In this document: positions 1 to 12,005 of the stretch, one piece after another
Numbering within the stretch: the first letter of the stretch is position 1
How the letters are laid out: every line of letters starts with the position of its first letter
Program-made: the position numbers and the translations under genes
The notes under the pieces: generated by a model
Seen by the model: only the letters and a program-made list of their open reading frames with translations
Databases searched by the model: none
What the model was told of the DNA's origin: nothing
Assembly (NCBI RefSeq): GCF_901000735.1
Contig: NC_081545.1
Coordinates: forward strand, 18,755,335 to 18,819,334
Origin: Corylus avellana
Taxonomy: Eukaryota > Streptophyta > Magnoliopsida > Fagales > Betulaceae
DNA length: 64,000 nucleotides
Direction: 5' to 3'

Positions 1-976
1 CGGGCAGTAGGGTTGTCAGTTCAAGGGGACAAAGTGACAATGCGTTATAGTTAATGGGAGCAAAAGGTAATTACCCCTTTTTTTATTTGATGTAGGGAGT
101 AACCCCTATATTTTCTGCCCTAGCTGCAATTTATGATCACCAATATTTCTTTTTTTAAAAGAAAATAAGATTAAATCCTTTATCTACAAAACTTATAAAA
201 CAAATTTTGAGTGTTAAAGAAAATACTCAAGGGTAGTCATTACACCCCAAGGATAGACCATGGCAGATTTTTTGGTTCATGACCATATCATGTCCAAGCC
301 ATGGAATGGGTAAAAAAAATGCTTGGTAAAATAAGGCTATGAGAACTAAGACCTACCATAGTTGTTCAATATCAATAATAAAGGCTAGAGATATATGTAA
401 TAAAAAGAAAATAAGGAATTGAATCTAAGAAAAGATGATGGTTTCAGACAAATGCATGTACAAAAGGACAAAACATGTGTGAAGAAGTAAAAATAACTAC
501 TACTATCTCAAAAGGCAAAAGAGAGCAAGTCCATGGCTACACATGATGTAAGAAAAATGTAAAGAGAAGGTAATTTTGATGTAAGAAAAATGTATACATT
601 GCACTTACACCGAAAGAAAGAGAGAGAGCAATCAAAATCTGCAAGAGGGAGAGAGAGACGAAGAATAGAGAAAAGAAAATATTTTCAAGAGTTTGGAGAT
701 GGTCGAGAAAAGTGGGAAGTGTTTGACGACTTCAGGATTTCTCACGTATCTGCAGGCCTAATCACATATTCCTCATAAATCTCTTCTTCTTCATTCCACA
801 ATCATAGGTTTCTTTCATGATCTTTCTTATTTTTATTCAAGATCTTTCCCCCATTTCATCTTTCTCAACTGATTCTATCTTAAATTGCAGTGTTTTAGTT
901 GACTCAAGAATAGGGTATTCTTCCCATACCAATTATTTTTAAACGAAATTGGTACTAAATTAGTTGAAATCTTAGT

Positions 977-1038
<62 letters not shown>

Positions 1039-1215
1039 TGTAATGGGAGTTTGTTTTGTTCGACCGTGCCCAAAATGGATAAATTAGGGTTTTTAATAAT
1101 GGTTTAGTTTTACGCGCATATGTTAGACTCTCGAGGTACTATTGTAATGTTAGAATATGTTTCATAGTGAAGGAGTTTGAGATGTCAGAGTTTATGGATG
1201 AGCGGACGATGTAAG
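1..1215. other. AT-rich intergenic DNA, no gene recognised
   Basis: No convincing coding region is visible. The 62-codon ORF at 590-778 is biased toward Lys, Arg and Glu because it runs through GA-rich low-complexity DNA. The last part, about 1140-1215, resembles the R/U5 part of the LTR family seen again at 2170-2215 and, on the minus strand, near 34150-34190. It is therefore probably the left remnant of an LTR later split by the insertion beginning at 1216. Confidence 0.5.
979..1035. repeat. (AT)n microsatellite
   Basis: An uninterrupted AT dinucleotide run of about 57 bases. It is expected to be length-polymorphic. Confidence 0.95.
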
Positions 1216-2766
1216 TGTAATATCCCAACAAATCACCAATTTTAAAAGAGTAACAATTTACTAAAAAGTGACAAAACATTTTCGTAAAACACGGTTTTAT
1301 AACCCAAAAACGTAAACTCCTTATGACTAACCCCAATGCCTTGAGGTTTTCCGAAACAATACCAAGACTGTTACTCTCTACTCGAACATTCACTAGGGGG
1401 ACCACCCAAATGTTCGCCCTTAACCTTAGTGCAAGTGTTTGCTAGGGGAACTGCCATGAGTGTTCATTGACCAATCTTTGGGCCATTGGTAATACCCAAA
1501 CATATGCCTGAACCCTTTGACCCACTATGTAAATAGTACCCGAACGTTCGTTGGCACTCTGAAAAAGTAATTTTAATCCATTCTCCACATTTTCAGAGAA
1601 GAGCATGCCCCAAGCCCCTATATAAGCCCCTCCTTACACCAGAAAACCCTAACCCTAGAGTGGGAAGTTACTTTGAAGGAGAAGGAGGAGGCCTTGGTGG
1701 ATTTTGCCATCATTCATGTATTTTCTTGTCCATTTTCGTAGCCTTCATGTTGGTTTTTTGTTTTCTTATGTATTACAAAGTTTCAAAGATGCATTGACAA
1801 GTTCTTGTACTTATTTTCTTAAAAAGGAGCAAGAATGTTTTAAAGAGCTTTTGACTCGCCTTTGATTTCTTAAGTTTGCATGTTAGCTTGTTTTAATGCG
1901 TTAAATGTGTCCATTAGGAGCCTAGAATGAGATATACCACACCCTAGAAGCATAAGACCGTGTTTGGGGTTTTTGGTCAAGAGTTTTCACTCTCTAGCCG
2001 AACATTCCCCCACAAGGCCGAGCATTCGCCTAGAGAGCAAGACGTACACCTAATAACCCAAATATGTGAGCTTAGGGTTTCGACAACCCCTTTCGTTATA
2101 TAGAACTTATTGCTTCACTCAAGGAGTTCTCTAGTGCTGCATATAACGATGTGTCGGATTATGTTATAGTAGGGTTTTGTGATGTCGGAGGACTCAGGGG
2201 AGCGCACGAGGTAAGTAAACTCTTATGACTACTTTCCTTAAAAACAGACGATATGTTAGTTGATTGAGCATATGTATGATATAAGCATGCCTATTTTACA
2301 AAACTTGGCAACTGTCTTAATAACTAGTTGATAAGATGCATCGTATGACATGGTACACTAGTACGTGCATTATAGTGGTCACAGGCTTACTAAATGAACT
2401 TGATTCTATGGTCTAATATATGGACCTTGGATTCAATGGTTATTTTGTGACCGCGTAGCCTTAATTAACGGGTCGGACTCAGTTAGGTTGCTAGTGCTAT
2501 GGACGATAGTGTACAATTGTCGAGGTAGTGGCATTGTATTACACATCCCTAAGGACAAAGCCAACCCCGCTGAGAAGGGGTAATATATTGGGTAGACTAT
2601 ATATGATAGTCATGGCCTACTAAAGCATTAGTTTACTACATCAAAACTCTTAGGTGATTGCCGCTGGAAGTACACATCTTTCTTTCAACAAAATGATATT
2701 TTATGGTGTATTAACAGAGACGGCACCTCCTTCAAACCTCTGTCAAAACTACCCGTTTATTCCTAC

Positions 2767-4039
2767 TGATGAGTACCAAATATTGAACATTTGGACTCGC
2801 TAATCTGCATTTGCTAAGCCTTTAGTTTTATTATTTTATGATGTTTTGGTTAGTTTTGGTGTTTTAGTCTTTTGTAGGTTGCTAAGGGAAAACTGCACCT
2901 TTAAAAGGAAGATCCATTAATTCTGGGGCTTAGGACACTTCAGGAAACATTGGTAGCAAATTTGGATCGAGCGATAATTCGCACTCGACGAGTCCCACTA
3001 AAAAGGACATATCTAGAGTTGTAGAGCTTGGATTGAAGTAATCTTGGCGTCATTGAAAAGCTAACTCAAAGATCCACAAATTCATGTTTTACAAGATTTG
3101 GCTAATTCTGAAAGTAGTGCGTTCGAGCACACACGCGCCCATCGAAAGTGGAAAGCGATGCACGAGTGCGATTGAGTGCACTCGGCCGACCTGGTAGCGC
3201 TGAAACCCTAAAATTAGCTTATTAATATCATTCTTTTCTATTCTAAACATACGGAGACACGCTGGGCGCGCCGTACTTTTTCAAAATTCGTGTTTTCTGA
3301 GTTTTTGGAGCTTTGATCTCCAATTCTATTGTAAGTTTTATGTTTTTCATGATGTCAATTAAATTTGTTATTGTTTTTGTTATCATGAGAGACCAAAACC
3401 TTCAACCAAGGTTGAAGATGAAGCCTCTTCATTGATAAACATTCATGTTCTTGTCGTTTTATGTATACAATGTGATTTTTAATTAAATTGTTGTTCAAAG
3501 TCAATTCAATTGTTTCATTTATTTCATTTGATTGAATGTTGTTCTTTTATTCATGCTAAATTTTATATTCGTTGTGTTTCATCTAGGGGTACATCGAATG
3601 ATTGGATTGAGACTAATATCCATTGTGATCTATGGATACTGTGGATGATTTGATCTCAATTAAATATTCGTTGTGATTCTTTTAATGGATGAATTCATCG
3701 AATGATTTAATGTGCGTGTTTACGACTTGTGAACAATGTATAAACTTTTTGGTTGTCTATTGTATGCATAAAATGTAAGAACATGTTGTTTGATTTGGCG
3801 AGGCGGATTCGGATAACCTTAATACTTTTCCCTTTAATTGTTTTCAAATCATTTAGTTTAGTTTATGCTTTTTGCATGACAGAAATATGAAATTTGGAAC
3901 TAGGTTAAGATAAAATTGGTTTAAATTAGAAAATTAATTTTTGCAAACATGACTCCCTATGGATTCAACCTCGCACTTGCACACACACTTTACTGCTCAC
4001 GACTCGCGCGCTTGCGAGTACAATTAAATTTGTACATCA
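2767..4039 (+). mobile_element. Solo LTR with 5-bp TSD (A1 copy)
   Basis: The element begins TGATGAGTACC and ends GTACATCA, with TSD CCTAC at 2762-2766 and 4040-4044. Its 3' part contains a CCCTATGGATTCAACCTCG stretch resembling LTR ends of the Athila/Tat gypsy group; that affiliation is from memory and tentative. No polyprotein remains, so it is a solo LTR left by LTR-LTR recombination. The orthologue in A2 is 14635-15927. Confidence 0.8.
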
Positions 4040-4075
4040 CCTACTCAATAATAACTGGCTCATGTTGTACCCAAC

Positions 4076-4689
4076 TGTGAGGTTTACTTACTAGGTCTTT
4101 AGACTTATGCAATTATTACATTTTATAGGAAACCTCTTTTAGGAAAAGGATAGTGGCGAGGTTGCCACTACGGATTTGTTTAAGGCAAAAATCTTCATGT
4201 TGATACTAGGTTTGATCAGGTTATTATTTTTATTAGTTGCTCTGTGTCTATGTTTTGAGGATGATATATATTTCTTTTATGGTTATTAGACTTCTCAGAT
4301 TTAGTTCACATTCCTATACATTAACTCTGATTATGCTTAGAAGGGCGGTTCTCCATTTAGCTATATTGCGGTAGTTGCCAAATGTGAGGTTTACTTACTA
4401 AGTCTTTAGATTTATGCAGTCATTACATCTTATAGGAAACCTCTTTTAGGAAGAGGAGAGTGGCGAGGTTGCCACTACAGATTTGTTTAAAGCAAAAATC
4501 TTCATCTTGATACCAGGTTTGATCTGGTTATTGTTTTTATTAGTTGCTCTGTGTCTATGTTTCGAGGATGATATATATTTCTTTTATGGTTATTAGACTT
4601 CTCAGATTTAGTTCACATTCCTATACATTAATTCTGATTATGCTTGGAGGGATGGTTCCCCAGTTAGCTACCAGTTAGCTATATTGGGG
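4076..4689. repeat. Direct tandem duplication, about 307-bp unit, A1 only
   Basis: The stretch from 4076 (TGTGAGGTTTACTTACT) repeats from 4383. A2 has a single copy beginning at 15964. The duplication lies in the 3' part of the gypsy-type LTR and arose, or was lost in A2, after the A1/A2 split. Confidence 0.85.
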
Positions 4690-5220
4690 TAATTACCAGT
4701 AACCCTACCAAACTGATCAAAGCCAAATTTGGGGGTGTTACAATATGTAAATACTTAGAACTGCTTTAATAAAAACATGTCATATATCAGAGGTTTGAGC
4801 ATGCATTTCTTTCAATAATATGTTTTGAACCTATTCCTTTTATAAAGATGAATAAACATTTAAAAATGATAAATAAACTATAATTTCATTGTATGACCTG
4901 ATACACTTGTACATGTAATATAATGGCCATATGTTTACTATATGGGCTTGACCTTATGATCAAAAGATGTTTGTCGTTTATGTTTGGCCTTGAATCCAAT
5001 AGTTTTTTATGATCGGCGCAACCATGTTTAAATGGTGATTACTATAGACGGATGTCATTAACAATGTGGCCACCCGTGGTCAGACACAGTCGGGCTGCTA
5101 GTAAATGGATGGTACACGTATGATATCCGAGGTACCAGTATTATATTATAGGTCCCTCAAGACAACGACAACATTACCAAAAGGAAGTTAAGGGCTTAGA
5201 TAAACTATATGGACGATAAC

Positions 5221-6574
5221 TTATAAGCGCCGAATGTTGCACATTCAAGCCCCTTAATTTACATATGTTAATTCCTTGGCATTATTATTTGTTTGATTTT
5301 ATTTTCTTTTTGTGTTTCAGGTCTTATTTGACAAACCATTGAAAATTGGGCTTAAAAGGGCAAAAAGCTGGGCATTCTAGATCTAGGATCAAGCGTAGCT
5401 ATTCCTGAGCTAGAGCGCACCTGCGCTCGAGCGTCTGCGGCCAGGGATCGAGCGCATGCCTGCGCTCATGCCCATAACAGCTAGGCTCGAGTGCACTCGG
5501 GCGTGTATTGCACGACAGCAATCCTTTTCCGGAGTGGATTTGGTTTTCAGTCTCCCAATTGGACTGGGAGACTGACCTCCAGTTTTCTGAGGGTTTCTAG
5601 GGTTTTTAGGGTTTCCTAATCCCTACAAATAGAGCTTTAAACATTGTAAACATATATACCGCTTCCTAGAGCTAGAAATCAGAAATTTGTCTTTGGAGCT
5701 TAGAAGATCATGAGCGGCTAAACCCCTTCGTGGGGTGTTGATGTAACCATATCCAAGCACAATGGTTTGATTGTATTTAATTTCTAGATTTTCAATTTAT
5801 GCATGTTGATTGTATAACTATGAGGATTGCTACAATTGATTTCTGCTCTTCATATTAAATGCAATTGTTCTTAAATTTCAAAATCAATATTTGTGAAATT
5901 CTTCTCTTGTCTTAGAAAGTATTTTACTTTTGTTGATCTCAAATCATTCTTGTTTTCTGTGATTAAGAGGATGATGGTTATACAATGGGTTTAATTGACA
6001 TATGATCAATAGGATTTGATAGGCCATGCCTAGGGAAGAAGGATTGTACTACACCCTAGTTTAGTATAATTTAGGTAGACAGTCCGTGCCAACCGAAGAT
6101 GGGTTACACTTATCCATTGATTGTATGTATCCTGTTAAAGAATTTGATAATTTATACCTAGGAAACACAGGTCGTACCGCATCTTAGTGGTTAGGTGGAT
6201 GATCCGTGCCAACCGAAGATAGATTATGCTTATTATTTAATAAGGTAGTTTCTTGTTTATTTATAACATGCATAGAATGAATTTCTGGGATTAATTATGA
6301 TTAGCCATTATTGTGTAGATAGAGGTGAAGTCAATACCTTACACTCTCTCTCTTATTTTAAATCTCTTTTATTTTCATGCACTATAGTTTTAAAGAAAAT
6401 CAAATCAATTCTCTTTTTAACTAAGTTAATTTTGATCTTTCAAATTTTGATAACAAAACCCCTGCAGTCCTTGAGGTTCGACACCCTCTCTATAGCCGTA
6501 GCCGACAAAGATTCATCGTATTGCGAGTGATTATTTTTATAATTTATATTTTTGGCCACAAAATTACCACATCA
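5221..6574 (+). mobile_element. Solo LTR private to A1, with TSD and empty site
   Basis: The element is flanked by ATAAC at 5216-5220 and 6575-6579. A2 has the uninterrupted site with a single ATAAC at 16794-16798. The left end TTATAAGCGCC aligns with TGATAAGTACC of the solo LTR at 14635, so the terminal TG has mutated to TT; the right end is CATCA. It is the same LTR superfamily as 2767-4039 but clearly diverged from it. Its absence from A2 dates the insertion after the duplication, unless it was precisely removed from A2. Confidence 0.85.
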
Positions 6575-6908
6575 ATAACTATGATTTACTATTTACATAT
6601 ATACTTATAGCATGATTTTCCTACATCAAACTATTAGTTGTTGTTACTGAAATTATGCCTAATACTTCATTTAAATAAACTATATTTTTATTGCATAATA
6701 ACAGAGGCAATACATGTTATATTTGTGAAAACCTACGTTTACTATTCTAGGATATAAACTATCACTTATAAGCTCATTGCATAATCAACTGGAAATATTT
6801 ACTTACTAAGTCGAGGACTAACGCATTTATTTTCCTTCCATCTGCCAAACACTTTGGTGTTTTACAGTTTAGCAGGTTTTCATGGTATAGAGTGAAAAAT
6901 TTCATTAG

Positions 6909-7232
6909 GATGAAGACGCCAAGCGAATTACTCACATTTTAAGGTCTAGATAGTTATTCATTAATGTCCTTAGAATCTTGTTAGACGCTATGGGTCTGTA
7001 ATTAATGTTACATAATGCTTACAATGGATAATACAATTATAATAATCTCAGATCATGTTAATCCATTTCCGATGAAGATGCCAAGCGAATTACTCGCATT
7101 GTCAAATCTAGATAGTTATTCATTAATGTCCTTAGAATCTCGTTAGACACTCTGGGTCTGTAATTAATGTTACATAATGCTTACAATGGATAATACAATT
7201 ATAATAATCAAATATCATGTTAATCCATTTCC
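6909..7232. repeat. Direct tandem duplication of a 162-bp unit, A1 only
   Basis: The units are 6909-7070 and 7071-7232, both starting GATGAAGA. A2 has one unit, near 17129-17290. Confidence 0.85.
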
Positions 7233-7363
7233 CCATATGTTTACTCTATTTTGCTTTATGAGCGACATTGTTAGTCAATTACTAGTTAGTTGGCTTGAGA
7301 GTATTGTGAGTAATCCTTCCAAAATGAATCAAATTAATCGGTTTAAATATTGGGGGTGTTACA

Positions 7364-9045
7364 CTATCATTCCAATAGATGGCACCAAATGCTGATACAG
7401 TGACCATGCACGTTGAGTTCTCCATGTTAATGTCCTGCAAGAGAGCCTAATGTTAGAGTGGCACGCCGGTGGTAGTAGCTATTAGATTCTAGAAAATGGC
7501 CTTATTTGATGTGCAAAACTTTGCTTGTAACTCTTTTCATCTTCCCATTGCTCTTGGAAAAGCATTAGATGCGCTTATGGAAGTGTTCTACAATGTTCCG
7601 GCACCCAAACATCTCTTGGGTATAACTTGGAAGTGATTAGGTCAATTAGAAATGAAATTTCCGTCACATGGCTGTCATTATGGGACACGTGACGAGAAAA
7701 CAATTAGTTACTACCAAATTCCCGTCATAATAGAGCTAAATCCCGTTAGGAAGTGGCTGGATTCTGCAGAAAGTTGGAAGCCATTTTTGATCTAGCAAAC
7801 GTCTGTTTTTAACAAATCTCATTAGAGACAAAGTTGTAGATCAAGGAAATATCTTTCCATAGCCATTGAGTTTACGTCATTTAAAGCTCAGGTGAAAACG
7901 TTATGGCCAAAATACCCTGAATGGTTTTTGTTGTCACTCTTTATTTTCTCGTCATAAGTCGCGTCAGGACGAGAAATGTAATGGAATATAAGCTGAAGCT
8001 ACTATTTTCTCATCAAGAGTTGAGTCAAGACGGGACATGTTACAGGAATGTGTCATTTGTTCTTCCCGTCATAACGCAACTGCTTTCCCGTTAGGACATG
8101 GACTTTCAGATCTATTATTTTTGTTCATCCCATCTTAATGGGAAATGAGTCCCGTTACGACATGAGGAGTAAAATGTATTCCCTATATAAGGATTTACCT
8201 ACTGCTGTTCACATTAGACTTTTTGGGGAGAATTTTTCTCTGTGTAGTCTCAAAGTTTCTCTTCGGGCATTGTGTCTCGGGTGTGTTTGTTCAAGAGAGG
8301 ACGTGATAAAGCTTTGGGCTATTCTTTGCTCTTGATTGGCATGTTTCCTGTTCGTTCATCCATACAAAGATTGCTTGGTTGGTTACTTGAAAGAAGAAGT
8401 CTACCGAAAGGGTTGGTGAAGAAATGCACTCCATGAAGATGGTCAGGATGGAGACAAGCTGGGAAACTTGTTGTTCTTACTAAGTCTAGAGGTCCTCAAG
8501 GTTTTGAGTGTCGTCTAGTCTGTAACTCTAAATCTTCATTTAGTGATTTCTTGGGTTTAGCTGCCTGGAGTGGTTTTTACTTTTGATGTATTCAAAGGGT
8601 TTTCCATTTCGTAAACAAATCTTTGTGTTGTGGTTGTGTGGAAGTTTCTATATCTGTGATTGATTTAATATTGAACATAGCTTTTTAATTTGGTTATCTA
8701 AATTGCTTATGTGGTTGATTTAGTGGTAAAACACAATCCTCGTATTCCGCTTCCAGTACTTAAGTTAGTGATGAATATGAGAAGTAAAATGGAAAGAATT
8801 TCAATATGGATAGATCAATAATGAAAGAGTAAACGATTAGAAAAGGTACATGAACCGTTCATTTTCATCACCTTTTGTAGGGCTTGCCTATCATGAGTTG
8901 GTAAGTATGTCAGGTAAAGTTAATGTCATCGGCGGACAAGGAATCATCTATTGAATTTAAGTACCTAGTTAGGATCGAGCCCACTTTCAGGCCTACAAGC
9001 CTTTTGGGCTAGGTTTGGTTAGGTCTTACCATAATCATTCATTTT
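7364..9045 (+). mobile_element. LTR-like DNA with TATA box and repeated CCCGTYA motifs
   Basis: No long ORF is present. A TATA box (CCCTATATAAGGAT) lies at 8181-8194. The 450 bp upstream contains many short motifs of the form CCCGTCATAACG or CCCGTTAGGAC in both orientations. This is a U3-like organisation and probably an LTR promoter, but I could not fix the element ends. The A2 copy is 17421-19100. Confidence 0.45.
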
Positions 9046-9054
9046 AACTTATTT

Positions 9055-9207
9055 GAATTAGGATCCTCTGCATTTCATTTGAACTGAAGAATATCCAATT
9101 AGTTATAGTGGATGGGAATTTTTGTCTACCCAAAAAGTAAAAATACCCCTCCACTATAATTAGTTGGATATTTTCCAATTCAAATAAAATAAAGAAGATC
9201 CTGTTCC
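9055..9207. mobile_element. Mutator-like hairpin MITE (A1 copy)
   Basis: About 153 bp with nearly full-length inverted arms; the left arm begins GAATTAGGATCCTCTGCATT and its complement occupies the right side. It is flanked by a perfect 9-bp direct repeat AACTTATTT at 9046-9054 and 9208-9216, the TSD length of Mutator-like elements. The A2 copy is 19110-19270 with the same TSD, so insertion preceded the duplication. Confidence 0.8.
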
Positions 9208-9568
9208 AACTTATTTAGCATAAAAAATTACAAAAACTACAAAGACAAGTTCCCTTATTGTGGATACAAGCAGCAATAAAGCTTGCATAGATATTTGACT
9301 TAGAGCGACATAAAGCTTCTTTTAGTTAAAATATTATTTAATGTCTCTTGCTTATATAACATTATTATTGTTAAAGAACAAATCTAGGTTGTTTATTAGG
9401 TTGCCTTCTATTTTCCTTATTACCAGTTTACTTGTTTGGCACTCCTTGTCTTATTTTTCACACATTGCCTTGTTTACCACACCTTAGATTCTATATAAAT
9501 ACAACACAATGTAATAAAGTTACATTGAATTCAATACAATAAAGATATGTAGCCTTACATGATACTAA

Positions 9569-10919
9569 GGCTCCATTTACATCGACGTAAAATGGTTTCC
9601 GTCAGAAAATATTTTCAAGGACGCCATTTTCAAGGGAAAATGTTTTATGTTGAAAACATTTTACGGCGCTTACTACGCACACGAAAAATAATTTTATATA
9701 TATATTTTTTCAAATAAGGTCCCCGCAGGGACCTGCACGAGACTTGTTCGGGACCCCGCAGGGACATGCCCGGGACCCTGTCGGGACTTGGCCAGGACGT
9801 GTCTGGGACCTCGTCTGGACATACACAGAACTTGACTGGGACTCACCCAAGACCCTGCCGAGACCCGCCCAAGACTTGATCGCAACTTGATTGGGACCTA
9901 ATTGGGACCTGCCTGGGACTTGCTCGGGACCCTGCCGAAACCTGTCAGGGACTTGATCAGGACTCGACCGGGCGGGTCCCGAGCGGGTCTTGGGCAGGTC
10001 CCGGTTAGGTCTCAATCAAGTCCCGGTCAATTCTCGGGCGGGTCCCGATCAGCTCCTAGGCAAGTCCTAGTCAGGTCCCGGGTAGGTCCTAGGCGGGTCC
10101 CGGGCAAGCCCCGGCAGGGTCTTGGTCAAGTCTCGAGTAGGTCCCAGCAGTGTCCCGGGCAAGTCCTAGTCAAGTCCCAAGCGGGTCTCGGTCAGGTCCC
10201 AGGCAAGTCCCGGGCAGGTCCCGCGGGGTCCCTGGCAAGTCCCAAACGGGTCCCGGTTAAGTCCCGGGCGGGTCCCAGTCAAGTCTCGGCGGGGTCCCAC
10301 GAAAGTACTGGGCAGGTCCCAGCGGGGTCCCGACCAAGTCTCGGGTAGGTCCCGGTCAAGTCCCGATCCGGTCCCGGGTGGGTCCCAGTCAGGTCCTGTG
10401 CGGGACCCGGGCAAGTCTCGACCAGGTCCCAGTCAAGTCCCGGTCAAGTCCCTAGCAGGTCCTAGCGGCGTCCCGGTCAAGTCTCAGGTGGGTACCAAAC
10501 AGGTCCTAGTCAAGTCCCAGACGGGTCCCGGGCAAGTCACTGGTGAGTTCCAGTCAAGTCCCGAGTGGGTCCTAAGCAAGTCCCGATCCGATCCCAGTCA
10601 AGTCCCAGTCAAGTCTTAGGCTGGTCTGGGCGGGTCTCATTCAAGTCCGGTCAGGTCCCAGGCAGGTCCTGGAGCGGTTCCGAGCAAGTCCTAGGCGAGT
10701 CCTAGTCTTGACAAGGTCCTTCGATTTAAGAATGAGATGCTCACAATCGAAAAGTGGTTTACGATTTTCAAAACCGTAAACCATTTTCCGAAAATTAATG
10801 AAGAATTTTCGGTTAAAAGGAAAATATTTTCCATTAACCTCTATTTTACGTCGAAGTAAACACCATAGAAGGTAGAAATCATTTTTTGGAAACCATTTTA
10901 CGTCGAAGTAAACGAAGCA
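9569..10919. mobile_element. TIR element carrying an inverted GC-rich minisatellite
   Basis: The terminal inverted repeats are about 31 bp: the left end starts GGCTCCATTTACATCGACGT and the complement of the right end starts GCTTCGTTTACTTCGACGT, both continuing AAAATGGTTTCC. A second partial right TIR lies at 10846-10860. The empty site is visible in A2 (about 19625) and by comparison with the second TRIM LTR, which suggests a 3-bp TTA/TAA-type target duplication. That fits PIF/Harbinger, but the classification is tentative. No transposase is encoded. Confidence 0.75.
9718..10700. repeat. GC-rich 11-bp minisatellite with internal inversion
   Basis: The unit is a degenerate 11-mer. From 9718 to about 9970 it reads as GGGACCTGCCT or GGGACTTGCTC; from about 9976 to 10700 as the complement, e.g. 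TCCCGGTCAAG. The array is therefore two arms of unequal length facing each other. The ORFs here (for example 9902-10348 and 9710-10015) are only open because of the repeat and yield SRAGPGQVP-type 11-residue periodicity. They are not genes. Confidence 0.9.
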
Positions 10920-11033
10920 TTATTAGTGATAAACGTAGTCTTCTAAGACTAAACCACCACAAATCTCTTGTGTTATCTTCCTCTCTTACTTTTGCTATTC
11001 TTTCTTATTTTATACTTTGCATAATATTTTATA

Positions 11034-11045
11034 TGGTATAAGAGC
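11034..11045 (+). promoter_or_regulatory. Primer-binding site of the TRIM-like element (A1)
   Basis: TGGTATAAGAGC differs by one base from the initiator-Met primer site TGGTATCAGAGC and directly follows the first LTR. The same sequence is at 19741 in A2. Confidence 0.75.
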
Positions 11046-11274
11046 TACCAATTTTCTGGATTAAGAGCCTTCTTGATGTTTCTCATTCTGAAATCAACAC
11101 ATCCAAAACTTCGTTGATATTAGCTTTGCACTTGATGAAAAGTAGGACTCTATCTTGTCTAGACTCATCAATTTCACTCAGACTTTAGCTCATGCCCAAT
11201 TTTTTATTCTTTCTGTACCAAATCCTCTTCAACCCCCTCCCCCAACCCTTAAAAAAAAAAATATTTATTTTTAC

Positions 11275-11963
11275 TGTAAAGTCTACATAAGCCCCCTCAA
11301 ACTCCCACCTAATTAATAATGTCTCCCCAAACTTTTAATTATGACAATATTCCACCCAAACTACCAAAACATCGTCAATATCCCTCTCAAGGCTAGCAAA
11401 AAAATCAAAATGCCCCTATATATATTTCGCAATATAACAAAAATAGCCATATAATTCAAAAATAAAAATTAAAAAATTAAAAATATGAAAAATTTTTTAA
11501 AAAAATAATTATTTTATAAAATGAAATTTTTTTATTTTTTTAATTCAATTTTTTGGAAAAACAAAAATGGAAATTTTTATTTAAAAAAAAACAATTATTT
11601 TATTTTATTTTATTCGATTCTTTTTAAATATGTTTTATTTAAACGAATTATTTTTAACGGAAAATTTTATTTAAAAAATTAAAACATAATTTTTTTTTTA
11701 ATAAAAACGAAAATTTTCAATTTAAAAAAAATATATTGAATTTTTAAAAAAATTTTTTTTCTTGTAAAAGTATTTTTTTCTTTTTATTTTAGGCTTTTTT
11801 TTTCAGAAATTTAAGTATTTTTGTTTTTATTTTACTAAGGTAGTTTCGTTATTGTGAGGACATTGACAATGTTTTGATAGTTTGGGGGGGACATTGTCAC
11901 AATTAAAAGTTTGAGAGTACATTATCAATTAGGTGGTAGTTTGAGGGGTATGTAGATTTTCAT
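11275..11963. mobile_element. Long foldback MITE inside the TRIM-like element (A1)
   Basis: The left arm (AAGTCTACATAAGCCCCCTC) and the right arm (complement begins GAAAATCTACATACCCCTC) pair over about 130 bp with mismatches. The middle is a very AT-rich spacer. It belongs to the same style of element as 12135-12479 and 47012-47337. The A2 copy is about 19981-20705. Confidence 0.7.
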
Positions 11964-12005
11964 TTTATTTTTATTTCCAAACTCAAATTTCCACCTTAAG
12001 TATTG

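Larger units (their letters stand above)
1216..4742 (+). mobile_element. Gypsy-type LTR (probable solo LTR), split by a nested solo LTR
   Basis: The left end reads TGTAATATCCC and the right end GGGGGTGTTACA, the usual imperfect inverted ends of this plant LTR class. A TATA box (CCCTATATAAG) lies at about 1617-1626, as expected at a U3/R boundary. The left flank is GTAAG (1211-1215). In the tandem copy A2 the same right end at 16323 is followed by GTAAG (16324-16328), which supports a 5-bp target duplication; in A1 the right flank has mutated. Without the nested LTR at 2767-4039 the element is about 2.2 kb. No internal coding region follows, so I read it as a solo LTR. Gypsy assignment rests on end motifs and length, not on linked coding domains. 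Confidence 0.6.
4743..7363 (+). mobile_element. Right part of an older gypsy-type LTR
   Basis: It continues the motif GTAAG/TAAATACTTA that precedes 1216 and ends GGGGGTGTTACA at 7363. It is therefore the second half of an LTR into which 1216-4742 was inserted. In A1 it is interrupted by the private solo LTR 5221-6574. The A2 counterpart is 16324-17420. The ORF at 7177-7395 lies in this LTR and is not a gene. Confidence 0.55.
9369..11033 (+). mobile_element. First LTR of a TRIM-like mini-retrotransposon (A1)
   Basis: It starts TGTTAAAGAACAAATC and ends just before a tRNA-Met-type primer site. It is interrupted by the 1.35-kb element 9569-10919; without that the LTR is about 310 bp, the same as the intact A2 copy (19431-19740). 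It aligns with a second LTR at 12006-12607. A TATA-like TCTATATAAATAC lies near 9491-9503. Confidence 0.7.

Noticed and set aside
7177..7395. 72-codon ORF matched at 17234-17452
   Set aside because: Both lie in the 3' part of the same LTR; similarity comes from the A duplication, and the ORF runs over the LTR end.
9902..10348. 148-codon Gly/Pro/Ser/Val-rich ORF and its neighbours on both strands
   Set aside because: Open in several frames at once because an 11-bp repeat lacks stops; present only in the minisatellite.
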